Below are positions 17,606 through 25,938 of a stretch of 64,000 nt of DNA, in pieces. Source of the stretch: Microbacterium sediminis (GTDB taxonomy: Bacteria > Actinomycetota > Actinomycetes > Actinomycetales > Microbacteriaceae); contig NZ_CP038256.1 in NCBI RefSeq assembly GCF_004564075.1, positions 806,001 through 870,000 on the forward strand, read 5' to 3'. Positions within the stretch are counted from its first letter, which is position 1; each line of letters starts with the position of its first letter. A model generated the notes under the pieces. The model was not told the origin of the DNA. It ran no database searches and was given only the letters and a program-made list of their open reading frames with translations. The translations under genes were made by a program, and so were the position numbers.

Positions 17606-18585
17606 CGGTGGCGCAGGGCTCCCGGCCGGGTGCGGCCGCGGGCGGCTGGGGCGAGGGCGCCGTCGCGATCCGCGTGCCCGCGACGAGCGCGAACCTCGGG
17701 CCCGGCTTCGACACCCTCGGCCTCGCGCTCAGCATCTACGACGAGCTCACCGTCGAGGAGCTGCCCGGTGGTGAGCTGCGCATCGACGTGTCCGGAACGG
17801 GTGCCGAGTCGATCGCCCGCGACGAGTCCAACCTCGTCGCCCGCTCGATCTGGCACGTGTTCGAGGCGGTCGGGATCGACGCCCCCGGGCTGCGGATCGA
17901 CGCCCGCAACGGCATCCCGCACGGCCGCGGTCTCGGCTCGTCCGGCGCGGCCGTCGCCGCCGGGGTGCTCGCGGCGAAGGGGCTGCTGGCCGGGCGGGCG
18001 GAGCTGAGCGACACCGATCTGCTCCGCTACGCGACCGAGCTCGAGGGGCATCCCGACAACGTCGCGCCCGCGCTTTTCGGCGGGCTGACGATCGCGTGGC
18101 TGGAGAACGGCGTGCCGCAGCACAAGAAGCTGCTCGTGCATCGCGGCGTCTCGCCGCTCGTGTTCGTGCCCGAGACCACGATGTCCACCTCGGCCGCGCG
18201 CGGCCTGCAGCCCTCGCAGGTGCCGCACGCCGACGCGGTGTTCAACGTGTCGCGGTCGGCGCTGCTCATCGCCGCGCTCATGCAGAGCCCCGAGCTGCTG
18301 CTGTCGGCGACCGACGACAAGCTTCACCAGACCTACCGCGCCGAGGCGATGCCCGAGACGCATCGGCTCGTGCAGGCGCTGCGCGCCGAGGGGTTCGCGG
18401 CCGTCGTCTCGGGCGCCGGGCCGAGCGTGCTCGTGCTCGCCGACGGGCCGGGGCGCCGCCTCGAGGCGGTGGAGGTGGCGCGCCGCGCGGTCGACACGGC
18501 GTGGGAGCCGCTCATGCTCGCCGTCGATTTCAAGGGTGGTACAGTGAGGGACATAGCGGAGGGTGCCCTCGAGCACGAATTCTGA
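17602..18585 (+). CDS. thrB: Homoserine kinase
   Basis: This GHMP kinase phosphorylates homoserine to O-phosphohomoserine, the substrate of threonine synthase. Its 327 residues include the N-terminal substrate motif VPATSANLGPGFDTLGLAL (residues about 16-34), the ATP loop IPHGRGLGSSGAAVAAGV (around 110) and the C-terminal GAGPSVLVL. The GTG start overlaps the hom stop codon. thrC is not adjacent as in M. tuberculosis but lies 3.3 kb downstream, after rho and prfA. Confidence 0.95.
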   Translation: MTVAQGSRPGAAAGGWGEGAVAIRVPATSANLGPGFDTLGLALSIYDELTVEELPGGELRIDVSGTGAESIARDESNLVARSIWHVFEAVGIDAPGLRIDARNGIPHGRGLGSSGAAVAAGVLAAKGLLAGRAELSDTDLLRYATELEGHPDNVAPALFGGLTIAWLENGVPQHKKLLVHRGVSPLVFVPETTMSTSAARGLQPSQVPHADAVFNVSRSALLIAALMQSPELLLSATDDKLHQTYRAEAMPETHRLVQALRAEGFAAVVSGAGPSVLVLADGPGRRLEAVEVARRAVDTAWEPLMLAVDFKGGTVRDIAEGALEHEF

Positions 18586-18637
18586 ATCCGCTCGCAAATC
18601 TGCGAAGCCCCGCACGGTCTCCCTACCGTCCGGCCGT

Positions 18638-18730
18638 ATGTTCCACTTTCGGCGCGGCAACCCGGCGATCGGCGCACGACGTGGCGCGCGCATGGCGAAT
18701 CCCTCTGACGGATCCCCCTGCGGTGGCTGA
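18638..18730 (+). CDS. Possible leader ORF in the rho 5' region
   Basis: This 30-codon open frame begins MFHFRRGNPAIG and ends 18 nt before the rho ribosome site. A TATGTT stretch overlapping its start could be a -10 box instead, in which case the ORF would not be transcribed as a whole. No ribosome site is visible. Enterobacterial rho has a comparable leader ORF, but I see no sequence similarity. It is recorded as a possibility only. Confidence 0.15.
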   Translation: MFHFRRGNPAIGARRGARMANPSDGSPCGG

Positions 18731-18758
18731 ATCAACCACGACCCGATGAGGAGTCAAG

Positions 18759-20720
18759 TTGGAGTCCATCTCCGAAGTCCAGGACGGTGCCGTGGAGGCG
18801 CCCGAGAACCTCGACGCGCCCGCCGAGCAGGCGGAGGCCGCTGAGGCCGTGACGGCCGACGAGGCCGAGGCCGTCGCCGCGGCGGAGGCCGCCGAGGCCG
18901 AGACCGAGGCTGTCGCCGAGGCCGAGACCGCCGAGGCTGCGGAGCCCGTGGCCGAGCCCGCCCCGGCCAAGGCCCCCCGCAAGCGCGCGCCGCGTCGCGC
19001 CAAGGCCGCGTCGGCCGAGGCCCCGATCGAGGCGTCGGCGGCCGAGGAGTCCGCTCCCGCCGCCGAGGAGCCCGCCGCCGCGCCGGCCGCCGAGGCACCG
19101 GCCGAGGCCGCCGCCGAGCCCGAGGTGGCCGAGGAGGCCCCGGCCCAGAAGCCCAAGCGCGCCCCGCGCCGCCGCGGCAAGGCGGCCGAGGCCGCCGAGC
19201 AGGCTGCCGCCGACGAGGCCGCCGCCGCGGCCGACGCCGAGAAGACCGAGGCCGCGGAGGAGGCCGCGCCGGCCGAGACCGAGCCCGCCGCCGAGCAGGG
19301 CGAGGGCGACGCCGAGGGCGAGCAGGGCGAGGGCGAGGGCTCGGAGGACGGCAACGGCCGCAGCCGCCGCAGCCGCTCGCGCAGCCGCAACCGCAATAAG
19401 AACCGCGCCGACGCGCCGGCCGCCGAGGCCGCCGCGCCCGCGCCGCAGGCCCAGCCCGCCGCGCAGGACGAGGGCGGACGCGGCAACCGCCGCAACAAGC
19501 GCGCTCGCGGCGCCCAGAACGACGAGTTCGAGCCGGAGATCGGCGAGGATGACGTCCTCATCCCCATCGCCGGCATCCTCGACGTGCTCGACAACTACGC
19601 GTTCGTCCGCACCACGGGGTACCTGCCCGGTCAGCAGGACGTGTACGTGTCGCTCGGCCAGGTCAAGAAGTACAACCTCCGCAAGGGCGACGCCGTGGTC
19701 GGCGCCATCAAGCAGCCGCGCGAGAACGAGCAGCAGGGGCGCCAGAAGTACAACGCGCTTGTGAAGGTCGACGCGATCAACGGCCTCTCGGTCGAGGACG
19801 CCGCGAACCGCGTCGAGTTCGGCAAGCTCACGCCGCTCTACCCGCAGGACCGCCTGCGCCTCGAGACGGCGCCCGAGAAGCTGACCCAGCGGATCATCGA
19901 CCTCGTCGCGCCGATCGGCAAGGGCCAGCGCGGCCTCATCGTCGCGCCCCCGAAGGCGGGCAAGACGATCGTGCTGCAGCAGATCGCGAACGCGATCGCG
20001 CAGAACAACCCCGAGGTCCACCTCATGGTCGTGCTCGTCGACGAGCGCCCCGAGGAGGTCACCGACATGCAGCGCACGGTGAAGGGCGAGGTCATCGCCT
20101 CGACCTTCGACCGCCCCGCCGAGGATCACACCACGGTCGCCGAGCTCGCCATCGAGCGCGCCAAGCGCCTCGTCGAGCTGGGCCGCGACGTGGTCGTGCT
20201 GCTGGACTCGATCACCCGCCTGGGCCGCGCCTACAACGTCTCGGCGCCCACGTCGGGTCGCGTGCTCTCGGGCGGCGTCGACGCGTCGGCGCTGTACCCG
20301 CCGAAGCGCTTCTTCGGTGCCGCGCGCAACATCGAGAACGGCGGATCGCTCACGATCCTCGCCACGGCGCTCGTCGAGACCGGGTCCAAGATGGACGAGG
20401 TCATCTTCGAGGAGTTCAAGGGCACCGGCAACATGGAGCTGCGCCTGTCGCGCCAGCTCGCCGACAAGCGCATCTTCCCGGCGGTCGACGTCAACGCGTC
20501 GAGCACCCGCCGCGAGGAGATGCTGCTGAGCCCTGACGAGGTCAAGATCACGTGGAAGCTGCGTCGCGCCCTCGCGGGCATGGACCAGCAGCACGCGCTC
20601 GGGGTCATCCTCGAGAAGCTCAAGGAGACGCAGTCGAACGTCGAGTTCCTCGTCCAGATGCAGAAGTCGATGCCCGCCACGGGCGGCCGCTCGTCGGGCG
20701 ACGAGAACCAGATCCGCTGA
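18759..20720 (+). CDS. rho: Transcription termination factor Rho
   Basis: This hexameric RNA helicase ends untranslated transcripts. The 653-residue protein starts at TTG, supported by GAGGAG five bases upstream. Residues 1 to about 255 are a disordered Ala/Glu/Pro-rich region with basic blocks ([24 protein letters not shown]), typical of actinobacterial Rho and thought to add RNA contacts. Next comes the Rho RNA-binding domain ([18 protein letters not shown]), then the ATPase core with Walker A PPKAGKT (397-403) and Walker [13 protein letters not shown] 173-nt gap separates it from thrB; it probably has its own promoter. prfA follows after 7 bp. The rpmE gene found between rho and prfA in mycobacteria is absent. 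Confidence 0.96.
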   Translation: MESISEVQDGAVEAPENLDAPAEQAEAAEAVTADEAEAVAAAEAAEAETEAVAEAETAEAAEPVAEPAPAKAPRKRAPRRAKAASAEAPIEASAAEESAPAAEEPAAAPAAEAPAEAAAEPEVAEEAPAQKPKRAPRRRGKAAEAAEQAAADEAAAAADAEKTEAAEEAAPAETEPAAEQGEGDAEGEQGEGEGSEDGNGRSRRSRSRSRNRNKNRADAPAAEAAAPAPQAQPAAQDEGGRGNRRNKRARGAQNDEFEPEIGEDDVLIPIAGILDVLDNYAFVRTTGYLPGQQDVYVSLGQVKKYNLRKGDAVVGAIKQPRENEQQGRQKYNALVKVDAINGLSVEDAANRVEFGKLTPLYPQDRLRLETAPEKLTQRIIDLVAPIGKGQRGLIVAPPKAGKTIVLQQIANAIAQNNPEVHLMVVLVDERPEEVTDMQRTVKGEVIASTFDRPAEDHTTVAELAIERAKRLVELGRDVVVLLDSITRLGRAYNVSAPTSGRVLSGGVDASALYPPKRFFGAARNIENGGSLTILATALVETGSKMDEVIFEEFKGTGNMELRLSRQLADKRIFPAVDVNASSTRREEMLLSPDEVKITWKLRRALAGMDQQHALGVILEKLKETQSNVEFLVQMQKSMPATGGRSSGDENQIR

Positions 20721-20727
20721 TCCGCAC

Positions 20728-21801
20728 GTGTTCGAGTCCGTCGACGCGCTGATCGACGAGCACCGTCGGGTCCAGGAGGAACTCTCCGACCCGGCGGTGC
20801 ACGCCGACGCGGCGCGCGCCAAGCGCGTCAACCGCCGCTACGCCGAGCTGTCGCGCATCGTCGCGGCGCATCAGGCGTGGGTCGCGGCGGGGGTGGACCT
20901 CGAGGCGGCGCGCGAGCTCGCCCGCGAGGACGAGGCGTTCGCCGACGAGGTGCCCGCGCTCGAGGAGCGGCTCGCCGAGGCGCAGGAGCGCCTGCGACGG
21001 CTGCTCATCCCGCGCGACCCCGACGACGCCCGCGACGTGATCATGGAGATCAAGGCGGGCGAGGGCGGCGCCGAGAGCGCGCTGTTCGCGGCCGATCTGC
21101 TGCGCATGTACCTGCAGTACGCCGCGTCGCAGGGCTGGAAGACCGAGATCATCGAGCGCGACGAGTCCGACCTCGGCGGGTTCAAGAACGTGCAGGTGGC
21201 GTTCAAGGGCTCGTCCAGCGACCCCGCGCAGGGCGTGTGGGCGCATCTGAAGTACGAGGGCGGCGTCCACCGCGTGCAGCGCGTGCCCGCGACCGAGTCG
21301 CAGGGCCGCATCCACACGTCCACCACCGGCGTGCTCGTCTTCCCCGAGGTCGACGAGCCCGAGGAGATCGCGATCGATCCGAACGATCTGAAGATCGACG
21401 TCTTCCGCTCGTCCGGCCCCGGCGGCCAGTCGGTCAACACGACCGACTCGGCGGTGCGCATCACCCACATCCCGACCGGGATCGTGGTGTCGATGCAGAA
21501 CGAGAAGTCGCAGCTGCAGAACCGCGAGGCCGGCATGCGCGTGCTCCGCGCCCGGCTGCTCGCCCGCCAGCAGGAGGAGCTCGCGGCGGTGGCGGCGGAC
21601 GCCCGCAAGTCGCAGATCCGCGGCATGGACCGCTCCGAGCGGATCCGCACGTACAACTTCCCCGAGAACCGGATCGCCGATCACCGCACGGGGTACAAGG
21701 CCTACAACCTGGATGCGGTCATGAACGGCGCCCTCGACCCCGTCATCCAGTCCTGCATCGAGGCGGACGAGGCCGAGCGGCTGGCGGCGCTGGGCGACTG
21801 A
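20728..21801 (+). CDS. prfA: Peptide chain release factor 1
   Basis: RF1 reads UAA and UAG stop codons and triggers release of the finished protein. The 357-residue protein has the PVT-type codon-recognition region ([10 protein letters not shown]) and the catalytic GGQ motif at residues 232-234, whose glutamine is methylated by PrmC (encoded at 29114). A GTG start lies 7 bp after the rho stop codon; in this family the first residues [14 protein letters not shown] fit that start. Its transcript probably ends in the strong inverted repeat that begins just after the stop codon. Confidence 0.96.
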   Translation: MFESVDALIDEHRRVQEELSDPAVHADAARAKRVNRRYAELSRIVAAHQAWVAAGVDLEAARELAREDEAFADEVPALEERLAEAQERLRRLLIPRDPDDARDVIMEIKAGEGGAESALFAADLLRMYLQYAASQGWKTEIIERDESDLGGFKNVQVAFKGSSSDPAQGVWAHLKYEGGVHRVQRVPATESQGRIHTSTTGVLVFPEVDEPEEIAIDPNDLKIDVFRSSGPGGQSVNTTDSAVRITHIPTGIVVSMQNEKSQLQNREAGMRVLRARLLARQQEELAAVAADARKSQIRGMDRSERIRTYNFPENRIADHRTGYKAYNLDAVMNGALDPVIQSCIEADEAERLAALGD

Positions 21802-21807
21802 GCAAGT

Positions 21808-21865
21808 CCGCAAGTCTCTGCGGAATCCGGTCGTCCGGACGCGCGGAGTTCGCAGAGACTTGCGG
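21808..21865. terminator. Long inverted repeat after prfA
   Basis: Two 22-bp arms (21808-21829 and 21844-21865), beginning CCGCAAGTCTCTGCG and ending with its complement, match with only a few mismatches around a 14-bp centre. It begins seven bases after the prfA stop codon and precedes the thrC promoter. There is no U-tract. It may be a terminator or another intergenic palindrome. Confidence 0.55.
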
Positions 21866-21888
21866 ATAAGGGCCCATGCGGGGCGTGC

Positions 21889-21894
21889 CAGAAT
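21889..21894 (+). promoter_or_regulatory. Candidate -10 box of thrC
   Basis: CAGAAT fits the pattern of other -10 boxes here. A transcript starting 7 nt downstream would have a leader of about 28 nt containing the GAGGAG ribosome site. Confidence 0.35.
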
Positions 21895-21928
21895 GGGACA
21901 TCCGAGCAGGTCCGATCCGAGGAGCGCC

Positions 21929-23332
21929 GTGCAGTTCATCTCCACCCGAGGCGGCGCGCAGCCGCTGTCGTACTGCGAGACGCTGCTGGAGGGACTGGCC
22001 ACCGACGGCGGCCTCGCGGTGCCCGAGACGATGCCCCGGGTCGACGCCGAGACGCTCGAGCGCTGGCGCGCGCTGACCTACCCGCAGCTGGCCACCGAGG
22101 TGCTCGGGCTGTTCGCGACCGACATCCCGCGTGAGGATCTCGCCCGCATGACCGCCGCCGCCTACGAGGCGTTCCCGGACGAGGTCGTGCCGCTGCGCTC
22201 GATCGGCGACGGCATCACGCTCGTGGGGCTCTCGGAGGGGCCCACGCTGGCGTTCAAGGACATGGCGATGCAGTTCCTCGGCCAGGTGGTCGAGTACGCG
22301 CTCGAGCGCACCGGTTCGGTGCTCAACGTGCTGGGCGCGACCTCGGGCGACACCGGCTCGGCCGCCGAGCACGCGCTGCGGGGCAAGGAGCGCATCTCGG
22401 TGTTCATGCTCTCGCCGCAGGGGCGCATGAGCGCGTTCCAGCGGGCGCAGATGTTCTCGATCGACGACGCGAACGTGCACAACATCGCCGTCGACGGCGT
22501 CTTCGACGACTGTCAGAACCTCGTCAAGGAGCTGGCGGGCGACCTGGCGTTCAAGCGCGCGCAGCACCTCGGCGCCGTGAACTCCATCAACCTCGCCCGC
22601 ATCACGGCGCAGGTCGTCTACTACTTCTGGGCCTGGCTGCGCGCGACCGACGCCGGCGGCCCGATCGAGGTGTCGTTCAGCGTGCCGTCCGGCAACTTCG
22701 GCAACATCCTCTCCGGCTTCTTCGCCCGGCAGATGGGCCTGCCGATCCGCCGACTGGTGCTGGCGACGAACGAGAACAACGTGCTGGACGAGTTCTTCCG
22801 CACCGGCGTCTACCGCCCGCGCAGCGCGGCCGAGACCCACGCGACCTCGAGCCCGTCGATGGACATCTCGAAGGCGTCGAACCTCGAGCGCTTCATCTTC
22901 GAGCTCCTCGGCCGTGACGGCGAGCGCGTGGCGGCCGCCTGGCACGAGCTCGACGCCCAGGGGTTCTTCGACGTCTCGGCCGAGCAGCCGCGCTTCGCCG
23001 ACGAATTCGGCATCGTCAGCGGCACGTCGACCCACGCCGACCGCATCGACACGATCCGCGCCGTGCACGCCGCCACCGGCGAGATCATCGATCCGCACAC
23101 GGCCGACGGCGTGAGGGTCGCCCGCCCCTTCGTGGAGCCCGGCGTGCCGATGCTCGTCCTCGAGACCGCCAAGCCCCACAAGTTCGCCGACACGATCCGC
23201 GAGGCGCTCGACATCGAGCTCGAGTACGCGCCCGAGGTGCGCGCCATGCTCGACGCGCCGCAGCGCGTGACCGAGATGCCCGACGACGCCGCCGCCCTGC
23301 GCGCCTACATCGAGGCGCACGCGCTGCGCTGA
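21929..23332 (+). CDS. thrC: Threonine synthase
   Basis: This PLP enzyme turns O-phosphohomoserine into threonine. The 467-residue protein is of the longer, yeast/E. coli-like class, with N-terminal FISTRGGAQPLSYCETLLEGL, the PLP lysine Lys110 in LAFKDMAMQF, and SGNFGNILSGFFAR. GTG at 21929 is chosen because GAGGAG lies 4 nt upstream and the family starts at this point; an ATG 12 codons upstream is a weaker alternative. In M. tuberculosis thrC sits between thrA and thrB, so its position after prfA is a rearrangement, and the class may also differ from the mycobacterial one. A strong terminator follows. Confidence 0.93.
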   Translation: MQFISTRGGAQPLSYCETLLEGLATDGGLAVPETMPRVDAETLERWRALTYPQLATEVLGLFATDIPREDLARMTAAAYEAFPDEVVPLRSIGDGITLVGLSEGPTLAFKDMAMQFLGQVVEYALERTGSVLNVLGATSGDTGSAAEHALRGKERISVFMLSPQGRMSAFQRAQMFSIDDANVHNIAVDGVFDDCQNLVKELAGDLAFKRAQHLGAVNSINLARITAQVVYYFWAWLRATDAGGPIEVSFSVPSGNFGNILSGFFARQMGLPIRRLVLATNENNVLDEFFRTGVYRPRSAAETHATSSPSMDISKASNLERFIFELLGRDGERVAAAWHELDAQGFFDVSAEQPRFADEFGIVSGTSTHADRIDTIRAVHAATGEIIDPHTADGVRVARPFVEPGVPMLVLETAKPHKFADTIREALDIELEYAPEVRAMLDAPQRVTEMPDDAAALRAYIEAHALR

Positions 23333-23349
23333 TCGCCCGCGATCGCTCC

Positions 23350-23395
23350 CGAAAGCCCCGGTTCGCCGGGGCTTTCGTCGTCTCCGGATCTTTTT
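23350..23395 (+). terminator. Intrinsic terminator with UUCG tetraloop after thrC
   Basis: CGAAAGCCCCGG and CCGGGGCTTTCG form a perfect 12-bp stem closed by TTCG, the extra-stable tetraloop. A run of five T lies 14 nt further on. Confidence 0.85.
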
Positions 23396-23427
23396 CCTCG
23401 GAACGCTTGCGCCCGATCACTATTCAG

Positions 23428-23478
23428 TGTCACTATGTACTAGTAGTCAATATCGCTAGGTACTAGTACATAGCGACA
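23428..23478. promoter_or_regulatory. Inverted-repeat operator region of padR operon
   Basis: TGTCACTATGTACTAGTA and TACTAGTACATAGCGACA are 18-bp inverted repeats with a single mismatch, 15 bp apart. The region is strikingly AT-rich against its surroundings. ATGT/ACAT half-sites are characteristic of PadR operators, and the second arm ends 20 bp before the padR start codon. I infer self-repression with release by a drug-like ligand. Confidence 0.75.
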
Positions 23479-23498
23479 CGGAGTAGCAGGAGGACGAG

Positions 23499-23834
23499 AT
23501 GGGCAAGCAGATGACGGAGATGCTCAAGGGCGTGCTCGAGGGCATCGTCCTGGGTGTCCTGTCGGCGCGCCCCGCATACGGATACGAGATCACGGCATGG
23601 CTGCGCGACCGGGGATTCACCGGCATCGCGGAGGGCACCATCTACGCGCTGCTCGTGCGCATCGAGCAGCGGGGGCTGGTGGACGTGGAGAAGGTTCCGT
23701 CCGAGAAGGGGCCGCCGCGCAAGGTGTACTCGCTCAACGCGAGCGGGCACGACCGACTGAACGAGTTCTGGAACGACTGGAGCTTCCTGGCCGCACGGCT
23801 CGAGGAGCTCCGCACCGACACGGGAGAGAAGTGA
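23499..23834 (+). CDS. PadR family transcriptional regulator
   Basis: This 111-residue winged-helix repressor has the PadR core (LEGIVLGVLSARPAYGYEI, residues about 14-32, and EGTIYALLVRIEQRGLV, about 45-61). Such proteins usually repress efflux or detoxification genes and lose DNA binding when a hydrophobic ligand binds. The ATG follows AGGAGG. A strong inverted repeat lies directly upstream. It is the first gene of padR-DUF1048-ABC ATPase-ABC permease, with overlapping or nearly overlapping genes, so it very likely controls the transporter. Confidence 0.92.
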   Translation: MGKQMTEMLKGVLEGIVLGVLSARPAYGYEITAWLRDRGFTGIAEGTIYALLVRIEQRGLVDVEKVPSEKGPPRKVYSLNASGHDRLNEFWNDWSFLAARLEELRTDTGEK

Positions 23835-23836
23835 CC

Positions 23837-24205
23837 ATGGCAGCAGGATGGATCGAGAAGCTCACGGGCTCGATCGAGCAGAAGAAGCAGTACCGGCAGT
23901 ACAAGGCGCGCCTCGAGGCGCTGCCGGGCGAGTACCGCGTCGCGGCGCAGGCGCTCGACCGCTACGTGATGTACGCCGGCGGCATCGCCGACGGTGAGGT
24001 CATGATGCGCATGTTCGGCGACCTGGCGGACCTCTTCGAGGAGCACGCCGCCGCGGGCACGCCGACCCGCGACATCGTGGGCGACGACCCGGTCGAGTTC
24101 GCCGAGGAGTTCGTCTCGAACTACTCGGACGGCGGCTGGATCACCAAGGAGAAGGAGCGCCTGAAGAAGGCGATCGACGGCATCGACGCGGGAGGTGCAT
24201 CGTGA
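23837..24205 (+). CDS. DUF1048 family protein
   Basis: This 122-residue, mostly helical, charged protein of the DUF1048 family has no membrane segment. It starts 2 bp after padR and its stop codon overlaps the ABC ATPase start. DUF1048 genes commonly follow padR genes in Gram-positive bacteria, but their biochemical role is unknown. Visible features are an N-terminal basic stretch (EQKKQYRQYKARLEALP), a hydrophobic helix with YVMYAGGIADGEVMMRMF, and an acidic middle (DDPVEFAEEF). It may modulate PadR or the transporter; this is inference from context. Confidence 0.85.
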   Translation: MAAGWIEKLTGSIEQKKQYRQYKARLEALPGEYRVAAQALDRYVMYAGGIADGEVMMRMFGDLADLFEEHAAAGTPTRDIVGDDPVEFAEEFVSNYSDGGWITKEKERLKKAIDGIDAGGAS

Positions 24206-25062
24206 CCGCCCACGGGTCGTCGACCGGAGCGCCCGCCGGGCGCGGAGTGGAGACGGGTCGAGCGACACTTCGACACGGCTCAGCGCGGGTCTCCGCGAGT
24301 CGAGACCGCATCGCGATCACCGTCGCCGGCATCGAGAAGTCGTTCGGCGAGCTCGCGGTGCTCAAGGGGGTCGACCTCGAGGTCGAGCAGGGCGGGATCT
24401 TCGCCCTGCTCGGCTCGAACGGGGCCGGCAAGACCACCCTCGTGCGCATCCTCAGCACCCTGCTGCGGCCCGACGCCGGCACCGCGACCGTCGCGGGCAA
24501 CGACGTCGTCTCCGACGGGCAGGCGGTCCGCGAGGCGATCAGCCTCACGGGCCAGTTCGCGGCCGTCGACGAGGTGCTCACGGGGCGCGAGAACCTGGCG
24601 CTCGTGGCGCGGCTGCGTCACCTGCCCGATCCGGGCCGGGTGGCCGACGAGCTGCTGGCGCGGTTCTCGCTCACCGAGGCGGGTGGGCGGCGCGCCGGCA
24701 CGTACTCGGGCGGCATGCGGCGCCGGCTCGACATCGCGATGAGCCTGATCGGCGAGCCGCCGATCATCTTCCTGGACGAGCCCACCACGGGTCTCGATCC
24801 GGAGGCGCGCATCGAGGTGTGGGACACGGTGCGCGAGCTCGCCGGCCGCGGCGCGACGATCCTGCTCACCACCCAGTATCTGGACGAGGCCGAGCAGCTC
24901 GCCGACCGCATCGCGATCCTGCACGAGGGGCGCATCCTCGTGCACGGCACCCTCGCCGACCTCAAGGCGCTCATGCCGCCGGCGAAGGTCGAGTACATCG
25001 AGAAGCAGCCGAGCCTGGAGGACGTCTTCCTCCGGCTCGTCGGAAAGAAGGAGGCGGCCTGA
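24202..25062 (+). CDS. ABC transporter ATP-binding protein (DrrA type)
   Basis: This is the ATPase of an ABC-2 exporter resembling daunorubicin-resistance DrrA, powering efflux through the permease encoded next. The 286-residue protein has Walker A GSNGAGKT, signature YSGGM, Walker B IIFLDEPT and the H-loop region TTQYLDEAEQL (Gln in place of the usual histidine, as in DrrA-like proteins). The first 36 or so residues, before the domain begins at IAITVAGIEKSF, do not look like the family: they are encoded by a dispersed repeat (24217-24307). The GTG start overlaps the DUF1048 stop, and no start codon close to the domain exists, so the repeat appears to be translated. Confidence 0.93.
   Translation: MTAHGSSTGAPAGRGVETGRATLRHGSARVSASRDRIAITVAGIEKSFGELAVLKGVDLEVEQGGIFALLGSNGAGKTTLVRILSTLLRPDAGTATVAGNDVVSDGQAVREAISLTGQFAAVDEVLTGRENLALVARLRHLPDPGRVADELLARFSLTEAGGRRAGTYSGGMRRRLDIAMSLIGEPPIIFLDEPTTGLDPEARIEVWDTVRELAGRGATILLTTQYLDEAEQLADRIAILHEGRILVHGTLADLKALMPPAKVEYIEKQPSLEDVFLRLVGKKEAA
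24217..24307. repeat. Dispersed repeat, family A-like copy inside a coding region
   Basis: TCGTCGACCGGAGCGC, GCGCGGAG and GGAGACGGGTCGAGCG follow in the same order as in the intergenic copy around 5502-5545, and the stretch ends GAGTCGAGACC. It lies in frame within the 5' end of the ABC ATPase gene and adds about 30 codons. Confidence 0.65.
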
Positions 25063-25829
25063 TGGCCATGGCACACGTGCTCGGCGACACCGCCGCGCTC
25101 ACGGGGCGCTCGATGAGGCACATCCTGCGCAGTCCCGACACGATCATCACGACGGCGGTCACGCCGATCGCGATCATGCTGCTGTTCGTGTTCGTCTTCG
25201 GCGGCGCGATCCAGACACCGGGAGACCAGTCGTACATCGACTACATGCTCCCGGGCATCCTGCTCATCACGATCGCCTCGGGGATCGCGTACACGGCCTA
25301 CCGGCTGTTCCTCGATCTGCAGGGCGGGCTCTTCGAGCGCTTCCGCTCCATGCCGATCGCGCGGTCCAGCGTGCTGTGGTCGCATGTGCTGACCTCGGTC
25401 GTCGCGAACCTCGTGTCCGTCGCGCTCGTGATCGGGGTGGCGCTGCTGATGGGCTTCCGCACCGGCGCGAGCGTGCTCGCGTGGCTCGGCGTGGCGGGCA
25501 TCCTCGCGCTGTTCACGCTGGCGCTGACCTGGGTTGCGGTGATCGCGGGCCTGTCGGCGAAGTCGGTGGAGGGGGCGAGCGCGTTCTCGTACCCGCTCAT
25601 CTTCCTGCCGTTCATCAGCTCGGCCTTCGCGCCGACCGACTCGATGCCCGGCCCCGTCCGTTGGTTCGCCGAGAACCAGCCCGTCACCTCGATCGTGAAC
25701 ACGATCCGGTCCCTCTTCGCCGGTGAGAGCGTCGGCGTCGAGATCTGGATCGCGCTGGCCTGGTGCCTCGGCATCCTCGCCGTCGCGTGGATCGCGGCGG
25801 CGCTCATCTACCGGGGCAAGGCCCGGTGA
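25062..25829 (+). CDS. ABC-2 type transporter permease (DrrB type)
   Basis: This 255-residue membrane protein has six predicted helices (about residues 26-48, 62-82, 108-133, 142-165, 172-190 and 228-250) and is the permease partner of the upstream ATPase. The DrrB/ABC-2 signature region around LFERFRSMPIARSSVLWSHV is present. The ATG overlaps the ATPase stop codon (TGATG) and has AAGGAGG upstream. With padR and DUF1048 it forms a compact efflux operon, likely for a lipophilic drug or toxin; the substrate is unknown. A hairpin terminator follows. Confidence 0.92.
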   Translation: MAMAHVLGDTAALTGRSMRHILRSPDTIITTAVTPIAIMLLFVFVFGGAIQTPGDQSYIDYMLPGILLITIASGIAYTAYRLFLDLQGGLFERFRSMPIARSSVLWSHVLTSVVANLVSVALVIGVALLMGFRTGASVLAWLGVAGILALFTLALTWVAVIAGLSAKSVEGASAFSYPLIFLPFISSAFAPTDSMPGPVRWFAENQPVTSIVNTIRSLFAGESVGVEIWIALAWCLGILAVAWIAAALIYRGKAR

Positions 25830-25852
25830 GCCTGCCGATCCAGCCCGCGTGA

Positions 25853-25886
25853 GCGCCTTCCCGAGTCGACCGGGAAGGCGCTTTCG
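25853..25886 (+). terminator. Intrinsic terminator of the padR-ABC operon
   Basis: GCGCCTTCCCG and CGGGAAGGCGC form a perfect 11-bp stem with a 7-nt loop, followed by TTTCG. It begins 23 bp after the permease stop codon. Confidence 0.75.
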
Positions 25887-25926
25887 CGTGTGGCGTCCGT
25901 TTTCGGCCCCCGCCCCCCGGGCGCGA

Positions 25927-25932
25927 GAGGAT
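25927..25932 (+). promoter_or_regulatory. -10 box of amidase gene, leaderless
   Basis: GAGGAT lies 6 nt before the GTG start. It departs from TANNNT at the first base. Confidence 0.35.
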
Positions 25933-25938
25933 GGGCGG

